From assembly GCF_003627815.1 (NCBI RefSeq), contig NZ_CP032698.1, positions 744,001 through 808,000 of the forward strand: a stretch of 64,000 bases of DNA, read 5' to 3'. How positions within the stretch are numbered: position 1 is the first letter of the stretch; each line of letters begins with the position of its first letter. The translations under genes were made by a program, and so were the position numbers. Positions 50,721-60,908 of this stretch are shown here, in pieces. The notes below the pieces were generated by a model. It worked only from the letters and a program-made list of their open reading frames with translations. It searched no databases and was not told the origin of the DNA. The DNA comes from Streptomyces hundungensis. GTDB lineage: Bacteria; Actinomycetota; Actinomycetes; Streptomycetales; Streptomycetaceae.

Positions 50721-51502
50721 CAGCCGCCGTACGTTTCGCGCGTGCCGCCGCATTGGCGGGATGCGTGATGATGCTGGCGGCGGGCTGCGGTGGCGCATCC
50801 GGTTCGGCCGCCTCGGACACCGAGACGGCGACGTCCGCGCCGCCCAGCCACACCCCCGCGCCCCCGCCCGACAAGGGCCCCCCGTGCGAAGGCTCCCCGA
50901 CCGCCAAGGGCCTGCACGTCCTGCGCGGCGGCTCGGAGGTGCTGCCCGGCGGGGCCGGCCCGGTGCTGTACAAGGAGGGCGGCTCGGACGGTACGCACCG
51001 TACGGCGACCCTGACCAACGGCACGGGCACGGGCACCGCGCAGGCAGGCACCGAGTCCTGGCCCGTACGGCTCGGCCAGGCTCTCACGGTGCACGGCAAG
51101 GCCTTCACCGTCTCCCAGATCTGCACCTACCGGGTCGTACTCACACCGAAGGACGGGACCACCGTGACCCAGCCGCCCGTACCCAACGTCGTGGACCCGA
51201 AGTGGCCTGCCCTGACGGACGGCCGTCTGCGTCTGCGCTGGCACGTCCCGAACACGGAGGAGCACGGCGCGATCAGCGCGGTCCTCCAGGACGTCGCCGC
51301 CGACCCGGCCCGCGCCGACATCTCGGTCACGAGCCGCGCCGGCGGGGGTGGCGTGTACTCGGACGCGCGAGTCGGCGACACCCTCGAATTCGCGGGCCGC
51401 CTCTGGAAGTTGACCGCGATCGACACGGGCGACGGCGACCCGTCGGGCGCGAACCCCAACTCGGGTTACGTGGACCTCCAGCTGATCGGCCCGTCCAGCT
51501 GA
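50717..51502 (+). CDS. Lipoprotein encoded with the C2 protease
   Basis: A 261-residue protein with a lipoprotein signal (VTAAVRFARAAALAGCVMML, lipobox LAAGC with Cys about 25), a Thr/Pro-rich linker and a domain of unknown family containing two similar beta-rich halves (QALTVHGKAFTVSQICTYRV and DTLEFAGRLWKLTAIDTGDG). The shared G(K/R)xxxVxxI pattern suggests an internal duplication. It overlaps the protease stop (GTGA), so the three genes are one translational unit. Confidence 0.82.
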   Translation: MTAAVRFARAAALAGCVMMLAAGCGGASGSAASDTETATSAPPSHTPAPPPDKGPPCEGSPTAKGLHVLRGGSEVLPGGAGPVLYKEGGSDGTHRTATLTNGTGTGTAQAGTESWPVRLGQALTVHGKAFTVSQICTYRVVLTPKDGTTVTQPPVPNVVDPKWPALTDGRLRLRWHVPNTEEHGAISAVLQDVAADPARADISVTSRAGGGGVYSDARVGDTLEFAGRLWKLTAIDTGDGDPSGANPNSGYVDLQLIGPSS

Positions 51503-51536
51503 CTGGCCCCCCAACAGTGGTCGGCCCGATGTGGGG

Positions 51537-51680
51537 TCAGGCGGCGGAGAGGTGCTGGCTGAGGAAGAAGGCCGCGCGGGCGAGCGCCTGAGCGGCACCG
51601 GCGCCCTGTACCTCGCGGGCCAGGACCCCGAGCAGGCCGGCCGGGAAGGGGTGTTCGGGGGCGAGGCGGTAGTCCACGGC
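51537..51680 (-). pseudogene. C-terminal debris containing an HSL-type esterase motif
   Basis: The minus strand reads AVDYRLAPEHPFPAG, the DYRLAPExPFPA signature of hormone-sensitive-lipase-type esterases, then an unrelated alanine-rich end LARAAFFLSQHLSAA and a stop. The rest of an esterase (GDSAG, catalytic His) is absent. This is a junction of two degraded genes. Confidence 0.6.
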
Positions 51681-51705
51681 GGGCGCGCGGCCCCCTTGTC
51701 CGGAG

Positions 51706-52000
51706 ACTCGGCTGTACAACGCGCTGCACGTCCCGCTGCGCGAGCGGCACGGGATCGTCATGTCGCAGTACGAGTTCCTGCGCTTCCTTCGGGAGCACCC
51801 CGACTCCCGGGTCGCGGACCTGGCAACGGAGTTCGCCATCGGCGTGGGCGCGACCAGCAAGGGCGTCGACCGCCTGGAGAAGCGGGGGTGGGTGGTCCGG
51901 CAGGCCGATCCCGCGGACCGCAGGTCCCATCTGTTGGCCCTGACCGAGGAGGGCGCACGACTGCTCGCCCGGGCCGAGGACACCTTCCGCCCACCACCGG
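51706..52000 (+). pseudogene. Truncated MarR-family regulator
   Basis: TRLYNALHVPLRERHGIVMS, QYEFLRFLREHPDSRVADLA, GATSKGVDRLEKRGWVVRQA and DPADRRSHLLALTEEGARLL are the MarR winged-helix core, but the N-terminal dimer helix is cut at the esterase debris. The C-terminus degenerates into the antisense of the MFS gene. A frame is open from the internal ATG 51760 to 52065, but a functional dimer is unlikely. Confidence 0.7.
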
Positions 52001-53485
52001 TCAGGCGACCTCCGCGGCGGCAGGCTCCTCGGCGGCGGGCTCGTCGACGGTGTGGGAGTGGGTGAGGCTCAGCGCGCCGCCGGCCGAGATCACCCCGACG
52101 ACGACGGCGAGCAGGGCGTAAGTGATCCGTTCGCCGTGGAAGAACGACGTGACAAGGCCGCTGCTCCACGTCCCGGCAGGCAGCTGGGTGGTGACCAGGG
52201 CGGCGATGAGCGTGCCCACCACGGCGGTGCCTACGCTGGACCCGACCTCCTGCGCGGTGTCGTTGAGGGCGGCGCCGAGCGAGGTGCGGTTGCTCGGCAT
52301 CGCGTCGACGAGCGCGACGGCGCAGATCGTCATGACGGTGCGCAGCCCCACGGTCATGAGGACCATGCAGACCGCGATGGCGGCATACCCGTGGTCGACG
52401 CCCCAGGAGAGACCGGCCAGCGCCCCGGCCAGGCACGCCGCACCCACGAGGCAGGCGATGCGGTGGCCGAACCGGCGCGCGAGCCACTCGGACAGTGGGG
52501 TCGCGGTCAACATGGTCACGATGATCGGCAGGTTCGCCAGTCCGGCCCGTACGGGGCTCCACCCATAGGCGTACTGGAAGTGCAGGATCAGCCCGAACAT
52601 GACGCTGGCCATCGCGATGGACGTCCCGATCTGCGCGATGACGGCGCCGCGGACGGTGCCGTTGGCGAACACCTTCAGGTCCAGCATGGGCGCGGCGCTG
52701 CGGCGTTCATGCCGTACGAACGCGATCGCGGCGGCGACCGCGCCAATGATCGACGCGAGGGTGATCGCGGACAGCCAGCCGTGCTCGACGCCGCTGGTCA
52801 AGGAGTAGCAGGCGAGCCCGATGGCCGCGACGCTCAGGACGGCACCCGGCAGGTCGAGCGCGTCCTTGGTGAGGTCTTGCGGGCGGTCGGCCGGGACGCC
52901 GAACCGGACACCGATGCACGCGAGCAGCGCGATCGGGGCGTTGACGACGAGCAGCCACTCCCACCGCGCGTGGGCCAGTGCGGTGCCGCCGAGCAGCGGA
53001 CCGAGGACGAATCCGGACATCCCGACGATGATCATCACCGTCATGGCGCGCATGCGCAGGGCCTTGTCGTCGAACAGCCGGAAGACCAGCGAGTTCGTGA
53101 TCGGGGCCATCGCGGCGGCGGCTATGCCGAGCGCGGCCCGCAGGGCGATGAGCTCGCCGGCCGTGGAGACCAGGACGACGCACAGGCTAAGCGAGCCGAA
53201 CACGGCGAGCCCGATCAGCAGCACGCGACGGCGCCCGAACCGGTCGGCCATCGATCCCGCGGTGAGCAGCAGGCCGCCGAAGGTCAGCGAGTACGCGCCG
53301 GTGACCCATTGCAGCGCGGTCGTTCCGCTGCCGAGGTCGCGGCCGATGGTGGGCAACGCGATCGACAGCAACGTGTTGTCGACCATCTCGACGAAGAAGG
53401 CCAGACAGAGGGCGGCCAGGGGGATCCACGCCGCGCGCAGGGAGGGGTAGGCCCGTGAGGCAGGTGGAGGCGGGGCTGTGGTCAT
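52001..53485 (-). CDS. MFS drug-efflux transporter (DHA2/EmrB-QacA type)
   Basis: A 494-residue protein with about 14 transmembrane segments. Motif D1-like LAFFVEMVDNTLLSIALPTI, motif A GSMADRFGRRRVLLIG, motif C-like GFVLGPLLGGTALAH and the C-terminal APMLDLKVFANGTV region. It exports drugs by proton antiport. It is divergent from the TetR regulator at 53586, with a strong palindrome between them, a classic self-contained efflux/repressor pair. Confidence 0.93.
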   Translation of the reverse strand: MTTAPPPPASRAYPSLRAAWIPLAALCLAFFVEMVDNTLLSIALPTIGRDLGSGTTALQWVTGAYSLTFGGLLLTAGSMADRFGRRRVLLIGLAVFGSLSLCVVLVSTAGELIALRAALGIAAAAMAPITNSLVFRLFDDKALRMRAMTVMIIVGMSGFVLGPLLGGTALAHARWEWLLVVNAPIALLACIGVRFGVPADRPQDLTKDALDLPGAVLSVAAIGLACYSLTSGVEHGWLSAITLASIIGAVAAAIAFVRHERRSAAPMLDLKVFANGTVRGAVIAQIGTSIAMASVMFGLILHFQYAYGWSPVRAGLANLPIIVTMLTATPLSEWLARRFGHRIACLVGAACLAGALAGLSWGVDHGYAAIAVCMVLMTVGLRTVMTICAVALVDAMPSNRTSLGAALNDTAQEVGSSVGTAVVGTLIAALVTTQLPAGTWSSGLVTSFFHGERITYALLAVVVGVISAGGALSLTHSHTVDEPAAEEPAAAEVA

Positions 53486-53504
53486 GACGAGTCCTCTCGA
53501 TCGA

Positions 53505-53529
53505 ACGCCGTTCGGCTATCGAACGGCGT
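53505..53529. promoter_or_regulatory. Palindromic operator between the MFS and TetR genes
   Basis: ACGCCGTTCG-GCTAT-CGAACGGCGT is a perfect 10-bp inverted repeat with a 5-base spacer, 20 bases from the MFS start codon. Flanking CGATACGAT-type repeats (53534-53570) follow toward tetR. TetR proteins bind such sites and repress both promoters. Confidence 0.8.
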
Positions 53530-53585
53530 ACGATGCGATACGATAGAACAAGGTTCGATACGACGCAAAGGGCGAGGGAGAAGCG

Positions 53586-54287
53586 ATGGCCGGCCAGCAG
53601 GAACGCTCCCGGGGTGGGCGCCGACGGGCCTCACATTCGATGGAGTCCGTGCTCGCCGAAGCGGTGGCCCTGCTCGATGAGGCCGGGGCGCCCGCGCTGA
53701 CGTTCCGGGCACTCGCGCAGCGTCTCGGGGGCGGCGTCGCCAGCATCTACTGGTACGTGGCGAGCAAGGACGAACTGCTCGACCGCGCCACCGACCACGT
53801 CATGGCCGCGGCACTCGCCGACATCGAGGCGCTGCCGCACAGCGACGACCCGATCGACGACCTCCGCGCGATGGCGCTGACCCTGTTCGACACGATCGTG
53901 AAACGACCGTGGCTGGGCGCCTACTTCATGCGCAACACCGATGTCCAGGGCAATGCCCTGCGCGTGTACGAGAGGCTCGGGGAGCAGACCCTTCGCCTGG
54001 ATCTCACTGCGCGCCAGCGGTTCCACGCGGTGTCCGCGGTGGTGGGGGTGGTCGTCGGCTCAGCCGTCGACCTGGGCCAGGAGCCGCCCCAGGAGATCCT
54101 CGACGGCGCCGTGAACCGCGAGGAGTTCCTCGGCCGCTACGCCGCGGCCTGGCGGGAGCTCGACTCCGCGGACTTCCCCTTCGTGCACGAGATCATCGAC
54201 GAGTTCGACGGGCACGACGACATCGACCAGTTCCGCGCCGCGCTGGACCTGACCCTGACGGGCCTGCGCCTCCAAGCCGAAGCCTGA
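53586..54287 (+). CDS. TetR-family transcriptional repressor
   Basis: A 233-residue protein with the TetR helix-turn-helix (MESVLAEAVALLDEAGAPAL, TFRALAQRLGGGVASIYWYV, ASKDELLDRATDHV) and a TetR_C-type ligand domain (RFHAVSAVVGVVVGSAVDLG). It probably responds to the drug exported by the divergent MFS protein. ATG preceded by GGGAG. Confidence 0.93.
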   Translation: MAGQQERSRGGRRRASHSMESVLAEAVALLDEAGAPALTFRALAQRLGGGVASIYWYVASKDELLDRATDHVMAAALADIEALPHSDDPIDDLRAMALTLFDTIVKRPWLGAYFMRNTDVQGNALRVYERLGEQTLRLDLTARQRFHAVSAVVGVVVGSAVDLGQEPPQEILDGAVNREEFLGRYAAAWRELDSADFPFVHEIIDEFDGHDDIDQFRAALDLTLTGLRLQAEA

Positions 54288-54613
54288 GCCGACCCGCATG
54301 GGCGGCGACTCGGGCCGACCCCGGGAGCCCTGCGAGCCCCGCGAGCCCTGCCTTGCGAGCCCCTCGGATTCGGCCGGCGTTGATGTCCCGCCCGCGCCGA
54401 ACTCCGATGGCACGCCCGGTCGTTCACCTCGCGGCGCGTGGACCCGACGGCGGCCGCATCCAGGCCAACCGCCTGTCGCCATGCGGGTGTTGACGCGTGC
54501 GTGTGGTCAACCCGCCTGTGGCAGAACAGAGACATCACGGGTGACCATCTGTAACTCGGTGCGAGATACAAATATCTTCGACGCCCGCACCGCACTCCTT
54601 CTGGGGGACCACC
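54288..54613. other. Spacer between tetR and the DUF4232 lipoprotein gene
   Basis: 326 bases without a supported gene. Repeated GCGAGCCC units at 54325-54363 form a short low-complexity tract. GAGATA-CAAA-TATCTT (54563-54578) is a small imperfect palindrome in the expected promoter zone of the lipoprotein gene. Confidence 0.45.
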
Positions 54614-55285
54614 GTGAAGCACACCCGCATCGCCGCTCTCGCCACCATCGGCATGGCCCCCGCCCTCTCGCTCACCGCCTGCGGTGGCGACGACTCCGCA
54701 CAGGGCGCGCCCGCCACGGCCTCCTCGCACCCGTCTTCTTCGTCCTCGAACGGCGGCTCGAAGCCGGAGGACGGCTCAGGCGCGGGCGGCTCGGACGCCG
54801 GGAGCGGGAACTCGGGCACCGGTAAAAACACCAAAGCCCCGGCGGGCTCCGCCAACGGCCAGGGCAAGAGCGACGGCAAGACCCCGTTCTGCAAGACGGC
54901 GGACCTGGCGATCGACGCCCGGAACGCCGCGACCGACAAGGACTCCGGCAGGGTCGACATCACCATGATCAACCGGGGTTCCACCACCTGCTCGGCCACC
55001 GGCTTCGCGGGCGTCGACATCAAGGACGCCGACCACACCTCGAACCCCATCGAACGCGGTCCCGCCCAGCCGCGCATCACCACCCTGAAGCCCGGCGACG
55101 CCGCCGTCTTCGACCTCGCCTACACCCTCGACCGGACCGGCAAGAGCCTCACCCACCCCACCAACATCCTGGTGACGCCCCCCAACGAGACCCACAGCGT
55201 GACCCTGAAGTGGCCCGCGGGCGACGGTCAGATAAAGGGCGCTTACACCGACGTCCAGGTCTACCCCACCCACACCACCAACTGA
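54614..55285 (+). CDS. DUF4232-type secreted lipoprotein
   Basis: A 223-residue protein with lipobox LTAC (signal MKHTRIAALATIGMAPALSL, Cys23), a Ser/Gly-rich linker (residues 35-85) and the DUF4232 domain: CKTADLAIDARNAATDKDSG, VDITMINRGSTTCSATGFAG and ITTLKPGDAAVFDLAYTLDR. Two cysteines in the domain probably form a disulfide. It is membrane-anchored and outward-facing; the function of the family is unknown. GTG start with GGGGGA upstream. Confidence 0.88.
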   Translation: MKHTRIAALATIGMAPALSLTACGGDDSAQGAPATASSHPSSSSSNGGSKPEDGSGAGGSDAGSGNSGTGKNTKAPAGSANGQGKSDGKTPFCKTADLAIDARNAATDKDSGRVDITMINRGSTTCSATGFAGVDIKDADHTSNPIERGPAQPRITTLKPGDAAVFDLAYTLDRTGKSLTHPTNILVTPPNETHSVTLKWPAGDGQIKGAYTDVQVYPTHTTN

Positions 55286-55298
55286 GGTCACGGCTCGA

Positions 55299-55357
55299 CC
55301 CAGACACACCACAACGCTCGGCCGGGGGTCCCGGCCGAGCGTTGTGGTGTGTCTGGG
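55299..55357. terminator. Exceptionally long perfect hairpin, bidirectional terminator
   Basis: Bases 55299-55326 and 55330-55357 are perfect reverse complements: a 28-bp stem closed by a 3-base loop (GGT). It sits between the convergent lipoprotein gene and transglycosylase gene, 14 bases after the former's stop. The outer part is CCCAGACACACC / GGTGTGTCTGGG and the inner part CTCGGCCGGG / CCCGGCCGAG. Confidence 0.93.
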
Positions 55358-55402
55358 TGTCTTACGGGTGCCTCAGTGCGGCCCGGTACGACTGGGTGTG
55401 GC

Positions 55403-55807
55403 TCAGTACCAGTGGTGGTTCTGCCAGAAGTTCCAGGCGCCGACGGGGCTGCCGTAGCGGGAGTTCATGTAGTCCAGGCCCCACTTGATCTGGGTCGCGG
55501 GGTTGGTCTTCCAGTCCGCACCGGCAGAGGCCATCTTCGACGCCGGCAGCGCCTGGACCAGACCATACGCACCCGAGGAGGAGTTCGTGGCGGTGTGGTC
55601 CCAGCCACTCTCCTGCGACACGATCTTGCTGAACGCCGCGAACTGAGCCGGGTCCTTGATCATCTGCTGGGCGATCGCCTTCGCGTTCACCGGAGCCGCC
55701 TGAGCGGGAACCGTGGCGAACAGAGAACCGGCGACACCCACGGCGACGACGGTACCCGCGAGAGTCTTCTTCGAAGCGGCGATACGGCGGATGACAGCGT
55801 TGGACAC
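55403..55807 (-). CDS. Small secreted lytic transglycosylase (SLT domain)
   Basis: A 134-residue protein with signal peptide (VSNAVIRRIAASKKTLAGTV then VAGSLFATVPAQAAP) and a minimal SLT domain: QMIKDPAQFAAFSKIVSQES (catalytic Glu in SQESGW), SSSGAYGLVQALPASKMASA and IKWGLDYMNSRYGSPVGAWN. GTG at 55807 is chosen because GGAAGG lies about six bases upstream. Such proteins cleave peptidoglycan during growth or spore germination in actinomycetes. Confidence 0.9.
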   Translation of the reverse strand: MSNAVIRRIAASKKTLAGTVVAVGVAGSLFATVPAQAAPVNAKAIAQQMIKDPAQFAAFSKIVSQESGWDHTATNSSSGAYGLVQALPASKMASAGADWKTNPATQIKWGLDYMNSRYGSPVGAWNFWQNHHWY

Positions 55808-56278
55808 AGAGAAGCCTTCCAAAGGGAACAAGGACGGTCGCGGCATGCCAGGGACATGCGGAAGCCACTCACACAAGCAAGGGGGTTCGTCTGCGGCGGG
55901 TGAAACCACCCCGTGCCGCCCGGCGACTCATCCAGTTCTACCCACCCACCAGCACCCTGGCAATGCCCCCCACCTACTACCCCACCCCACACCCAAGGAC
56001 CTCCGACCCACCCACCACCTGCACCAAACCCCCAGGTGACAGCCCTGTCGGCACACGGTCTCGCGGCACCTCAACCCACTAACCCCGGCCGTATGTGACG
56101 TGGGTCCTGTGGGCCGCCTCACCGCCCAAATGCCCGAAACTAACCGAATGTCACCGTACGTACCCTTCGAGACGCGTGGCCCGGACCACACACCACCCCC
56201 AAAATCGAAGGAAACCCCCGCACCCCACCACCCGATATCGAGGTCTGAAGCCGGACCCGGCCGAGTGGCGGCGGCGGG
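55808..56278. other. Leader and spacer between the transglycosylase and phytase genes
   Basis: About 470 bases without a supported gene. The plus strand has a C-rich, G-poor tract (55935-56030), so a transglycosylase transcript would have a G-rich leader. GGGTGGTTTCACCC on the minus strand (about 55902-55915) is a small hairpin. A structured leader, as seen before other actinomycete wall-hydrolase genes, is possible, but the c-di-AMP riboswitch consensus was not found by eye. Confidence 0.4.
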
Positions 56279-57649
56279 TCAGCTGCGGGTGAGGCAGCGC
56301 TTGAGCTCGTCGAGTTCGTAGAAGTAGCTGTGCTTGGCGACGGGCTTGCAGGACCACTTGAAGGCCGTCTCCTTCTCGTTGTAGAGCATGCGCACCAGGT
56401 AGGTGGCTGGACGGTCCTTGGCGGGCGTGTTCGCGAAGAGGTCCCACTGGATGTTCGCGGCCATCGGTGACACCTCGGCTCCGCGCCACGGGTTGTTCCC
56501 GTAGGTGTACGGCCGGTCGGGTTCGGCGGGCGCGGTGCTCGCGGGCAGTCCCATCAGCGCGGCCAGCGGCTCGATCTCCTCGGCGTGCGTGAACCGCAGG
56601 ACCGCGCCGTTGTCACGGGTCCCGGCCGCCTTGGCCTCGGCCTGGGCCAGGAGGTCGTCGAGGAGGACGTCGGCCATCTTGTACGTGATGGTGCGCCCGC
56701 TGAAGGCGGGCCCCTTCTGGTAGAACTCCTCGGCGTCGTCGAGGTAGGCGAACCAGCGCGCGTCGCGGCGGTCCAGGAAGGGGGTGAGATCGACGGTCGG
56801 CGCCTCCACGCTGAGGTCCGGCGCCGCGCTGTAGAGCTGGTACAGCGAACGGGCGAAGGAGATCTGCTGCTCCGTGGAGAGCGCCGCGGTGAAGTCCGCC
56901 CGGAAGAGGCGCGCGACGACCCGGTGGGCCGCCTCGGCGGTGCGGGGGTCACCGTCGATCCGGGCGAGGACCTCGGCCAGCTGTGGATCGCTCTTCACAT
57001 ACGCCTGGTAGTCGGCGTTCTGCGGCTGCTTGTGGAAGTACAGCAGGTTCTTGTCGGTGACCGGTGGCTCGACCAGGTCCGCCAGTGCGGGATCGCCGGC
57101 GACCAGCGCGGCCGTGAACGCGTCGGCGCTCGCCACGGCGCGCGGCACCCCGGACGTCTCCACCACTACGGGCTCGTGCCGGGCCGCGATGCGCGCGAAC
57201 AGGGACGGCAACCGCTGCTCCATGCGCAGCGCGGTCTGCCGGTGCTCCTGGGCACCGCGGGCGGACAGCCCGCCATAACCGAGCGCGGAGGCCGCGTCCA
57301 GCAGTGACTGGACCTGGGGTCCCAGGCGTGCGCTGAGATTGGTGAGCCGCCCCTGATCCTGTGCCGTGCGCACCAGGGCGAGCACGGCGTCGCCGTCGGC
57401 GCTGTCCGTCATGGCGCGGGAGCCGTGACGGGCCACATTCTCGGTGAAGACCGGCACGTAACCCTTCGGGGCCCGCTGGTAGTCGCCCGGACTCCCCTGC
57501 GGTATGTACGGGGCCTTGGTTCCGTACAGATCACGATCGGTGCGTGACCCGTCGTGCCCCTGCGACGCGGAGGCGGTGCCCGAGGTGAACAGCAGGCTCG
57601 CGGCGAGCGAGACGGCCACGGCGGCGGACAACGGTGCGGTGCGCTTCAC
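56279..57649 (-). CDS. Secreted histidine acid phosphatase, MINPP-like phytase
   Basis: A 456-residue protein with a signal peptide (VKRTAPLSAAVAVSLAASLL, cleavage near TASASQG). The catalytic loop is ENVARHGSRA (R74-H75) and the proton-donor motif is FTHAEEIEPL. HAE in place of HD marks the multiple inositol polyphosphate phosphatase branch. Length is normal. It would release phosphate from phytate outside the cell. The GTG at 57649 is preceded by GGAGGG; the frame is open farther upstream but without a ribosome site. Confidence 0.88.
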   Translation of the reverse strand: MKRTAPLSAAVAVSLAASLLFTSGTASASQGHDGSRTDRDLYGTKAPYIPQGSPGDYQRAPKGYVPVFTENVARHGSRAMTDSADGDAVLALVRTAQDQGRLTNLSARLGPQVQSLLDAASALGYGGLSARGAQEHRQTALRMEQRLPSLFARIAARHEPVVVETSGVPRAVASADAFTAALVAGDPALADLVEPPVTDKNLLYFHKQPQNADYQAYVKSDPQLAEVLARIDGDPRTAEAAHRVVARLFRADFTAALSTEQQISFARSLYQLYSAAPDLSVEAPTVDLTPFLDRRDARWFAYLDDAEEFYQKGPAFSGRTITYKMADVLLDDLLAQAEAKAAGTRDNGAVLRFTHAEEIEPLAALMGLPASTAPAEPDRPYTYGNNPWRGAEVSPMAANIQWDLFANTPAKDRPATYLVRMLYNEKETAFKWSCKPVAKHSYFYELDELKRCLTRS

Positions 57650-57944
57650 AAAGGCCCTCCGGATCGGTACGGGCCACCCTTCGGCAGCCGCGGTCCGACG
57701 CACGCTGGCACGCACATGAAGACCCTTGGCGGCGTCACCCCTCAGTCCGGGTGAAGAGACGCTGAACGGCTTTGTTCCATAGCCCCGAGCCCCTCCTGCC
57801 CCCTCCCCTGCCCTTGTCCCTCGCCTTCGCCCTCGCCCTGGCCGAATTCAACGCACCCCTACGCACGAGGTATTGATGTCCGCGCGCCGGGGCGGGATCC
57901 TGGGCGGCCTCACGTTGCCCATCCCATCCGCGAGGTGCGTCACG

Positions 57945-58721
57945 GTGAACGACCGCTCCACGGTGAGATACGGGCCCGAGCCCGATCAGGTCGTCGACCT
58001 CGTCGTCCCGGCCCCCGCGGTCGGACCCGTGCCCCTGGTGGTGCTGCTGCACGGCGGCTTCTGGCGCGCGCAGAACGACCGTCACTACCTCGCGAAGGCG
58101 ACCGACTCGCTCACGGCGGACGGGATCGCCGTGGCCAACGTGGAGTACCGGCGGACCGGCGCGGGCGGCGGCTGGCCCACGACGTTCACCGATGTCGCCC
58201 AGGCCCTCGACGCGCTGCCCGCCCTCATCGAGCGCGGGTATCCGGGCCGGGTCGATCTCGACGCGGTGGTGTACGTCGGGCATTCGGCCGGTGGACAGCT
58301 CGGGCTGTGGGCCGCGCTCCGCCACCGGCTCGCGCCCGGGACGCCCGGATGGCGTGCGCATCCTGCCAAGGTGGCCGGAGTCGTCGCGCTGGCCGCCCTG
58401 GCGGACATGGCCGAATCACATCGGTTGAACCTGGACAATGGTGCGGTGGCACATGTCCTCGGGGGCGGCCCGGACGATGTGCCCGACCGGTACGCGGCCA
58501 CCGACCCGGCCCGCTTCGGGGAGTTGGGGATCCCGGTGTTCCTCGTCCACGGCGAGCTGGACGAGATGGTGCCGGTGTCCGTTTCCCGCAGCTACCGGGC
58601 CGCGGCCGGAGGCACCCTCGTCGAGGTGCCGGGCGCGAGCCACGTCGACGTCGTCAGGCCTGGCTCCTCCGCCTGGGCCGCCGTGCGGGACGCGGTGCGT
58701 CAGATCCTGGACAAGGCATGA
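57945..58721 (+). CDS. Alpha/beta hydrolase (BD-FAE / kynurenine-formamidase-like)
   Basis: A 258-residue protein: VPLVVLLHGGFWRAQNDRHY (oxyanion HGG), VANVEYRRTGAGGGWPTTFT, nucleophile YVGHSAGGQLGLW, acid region FLVHGELDEMVPVSVS and catalytic His in PGASHVDVV. HGGFWR plus GHSAGG is the carbohydrate esterase/arylformamidase-like group. GTG at 57945 (GAGG upstream) fits homolog starts; an ATG at 57876 is the alternative. The plus-strand spacer 57650-57944 is notably C/T-rich around 57783-57842. Confidence 0.87.
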   Translation: MNDRSTVRYGPEPDQVVDLVVPAPAVGPVPLVVLLHGGFWRAQNDRHYLAKATDSLTADGIAVANVEYRRTGAGGGWPTTFTDVAQALDALPALIERGYPGRVDLDAVVYVGHSAGGQLGLWAALRHRLAPGTPGWRAHPAKVAGVVALAALADMAESHRLNLDNGAVAHVLGGGPDDVPDRYAATDPARFGELGIPVFLVHGELDEMVPVSVSRSYRAAAGGTLVEVPGASHVDVVRPGSSAWAAVRDAVRQILDKA

Positions 58722-58732
58722 CGCGTACGCCC

Positions 58733-60908
<2,176 letters not shown>

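Noticed and set aside
55808..56100. c-di-AMP (ydaO) riboswitch before the transglycosylase gene
   Set aside because: Suspected because such riboswitches precede actinomycete wall hydrolases, but the conserved sequence blocks were not seen by eye; a covariance-model search would decide.
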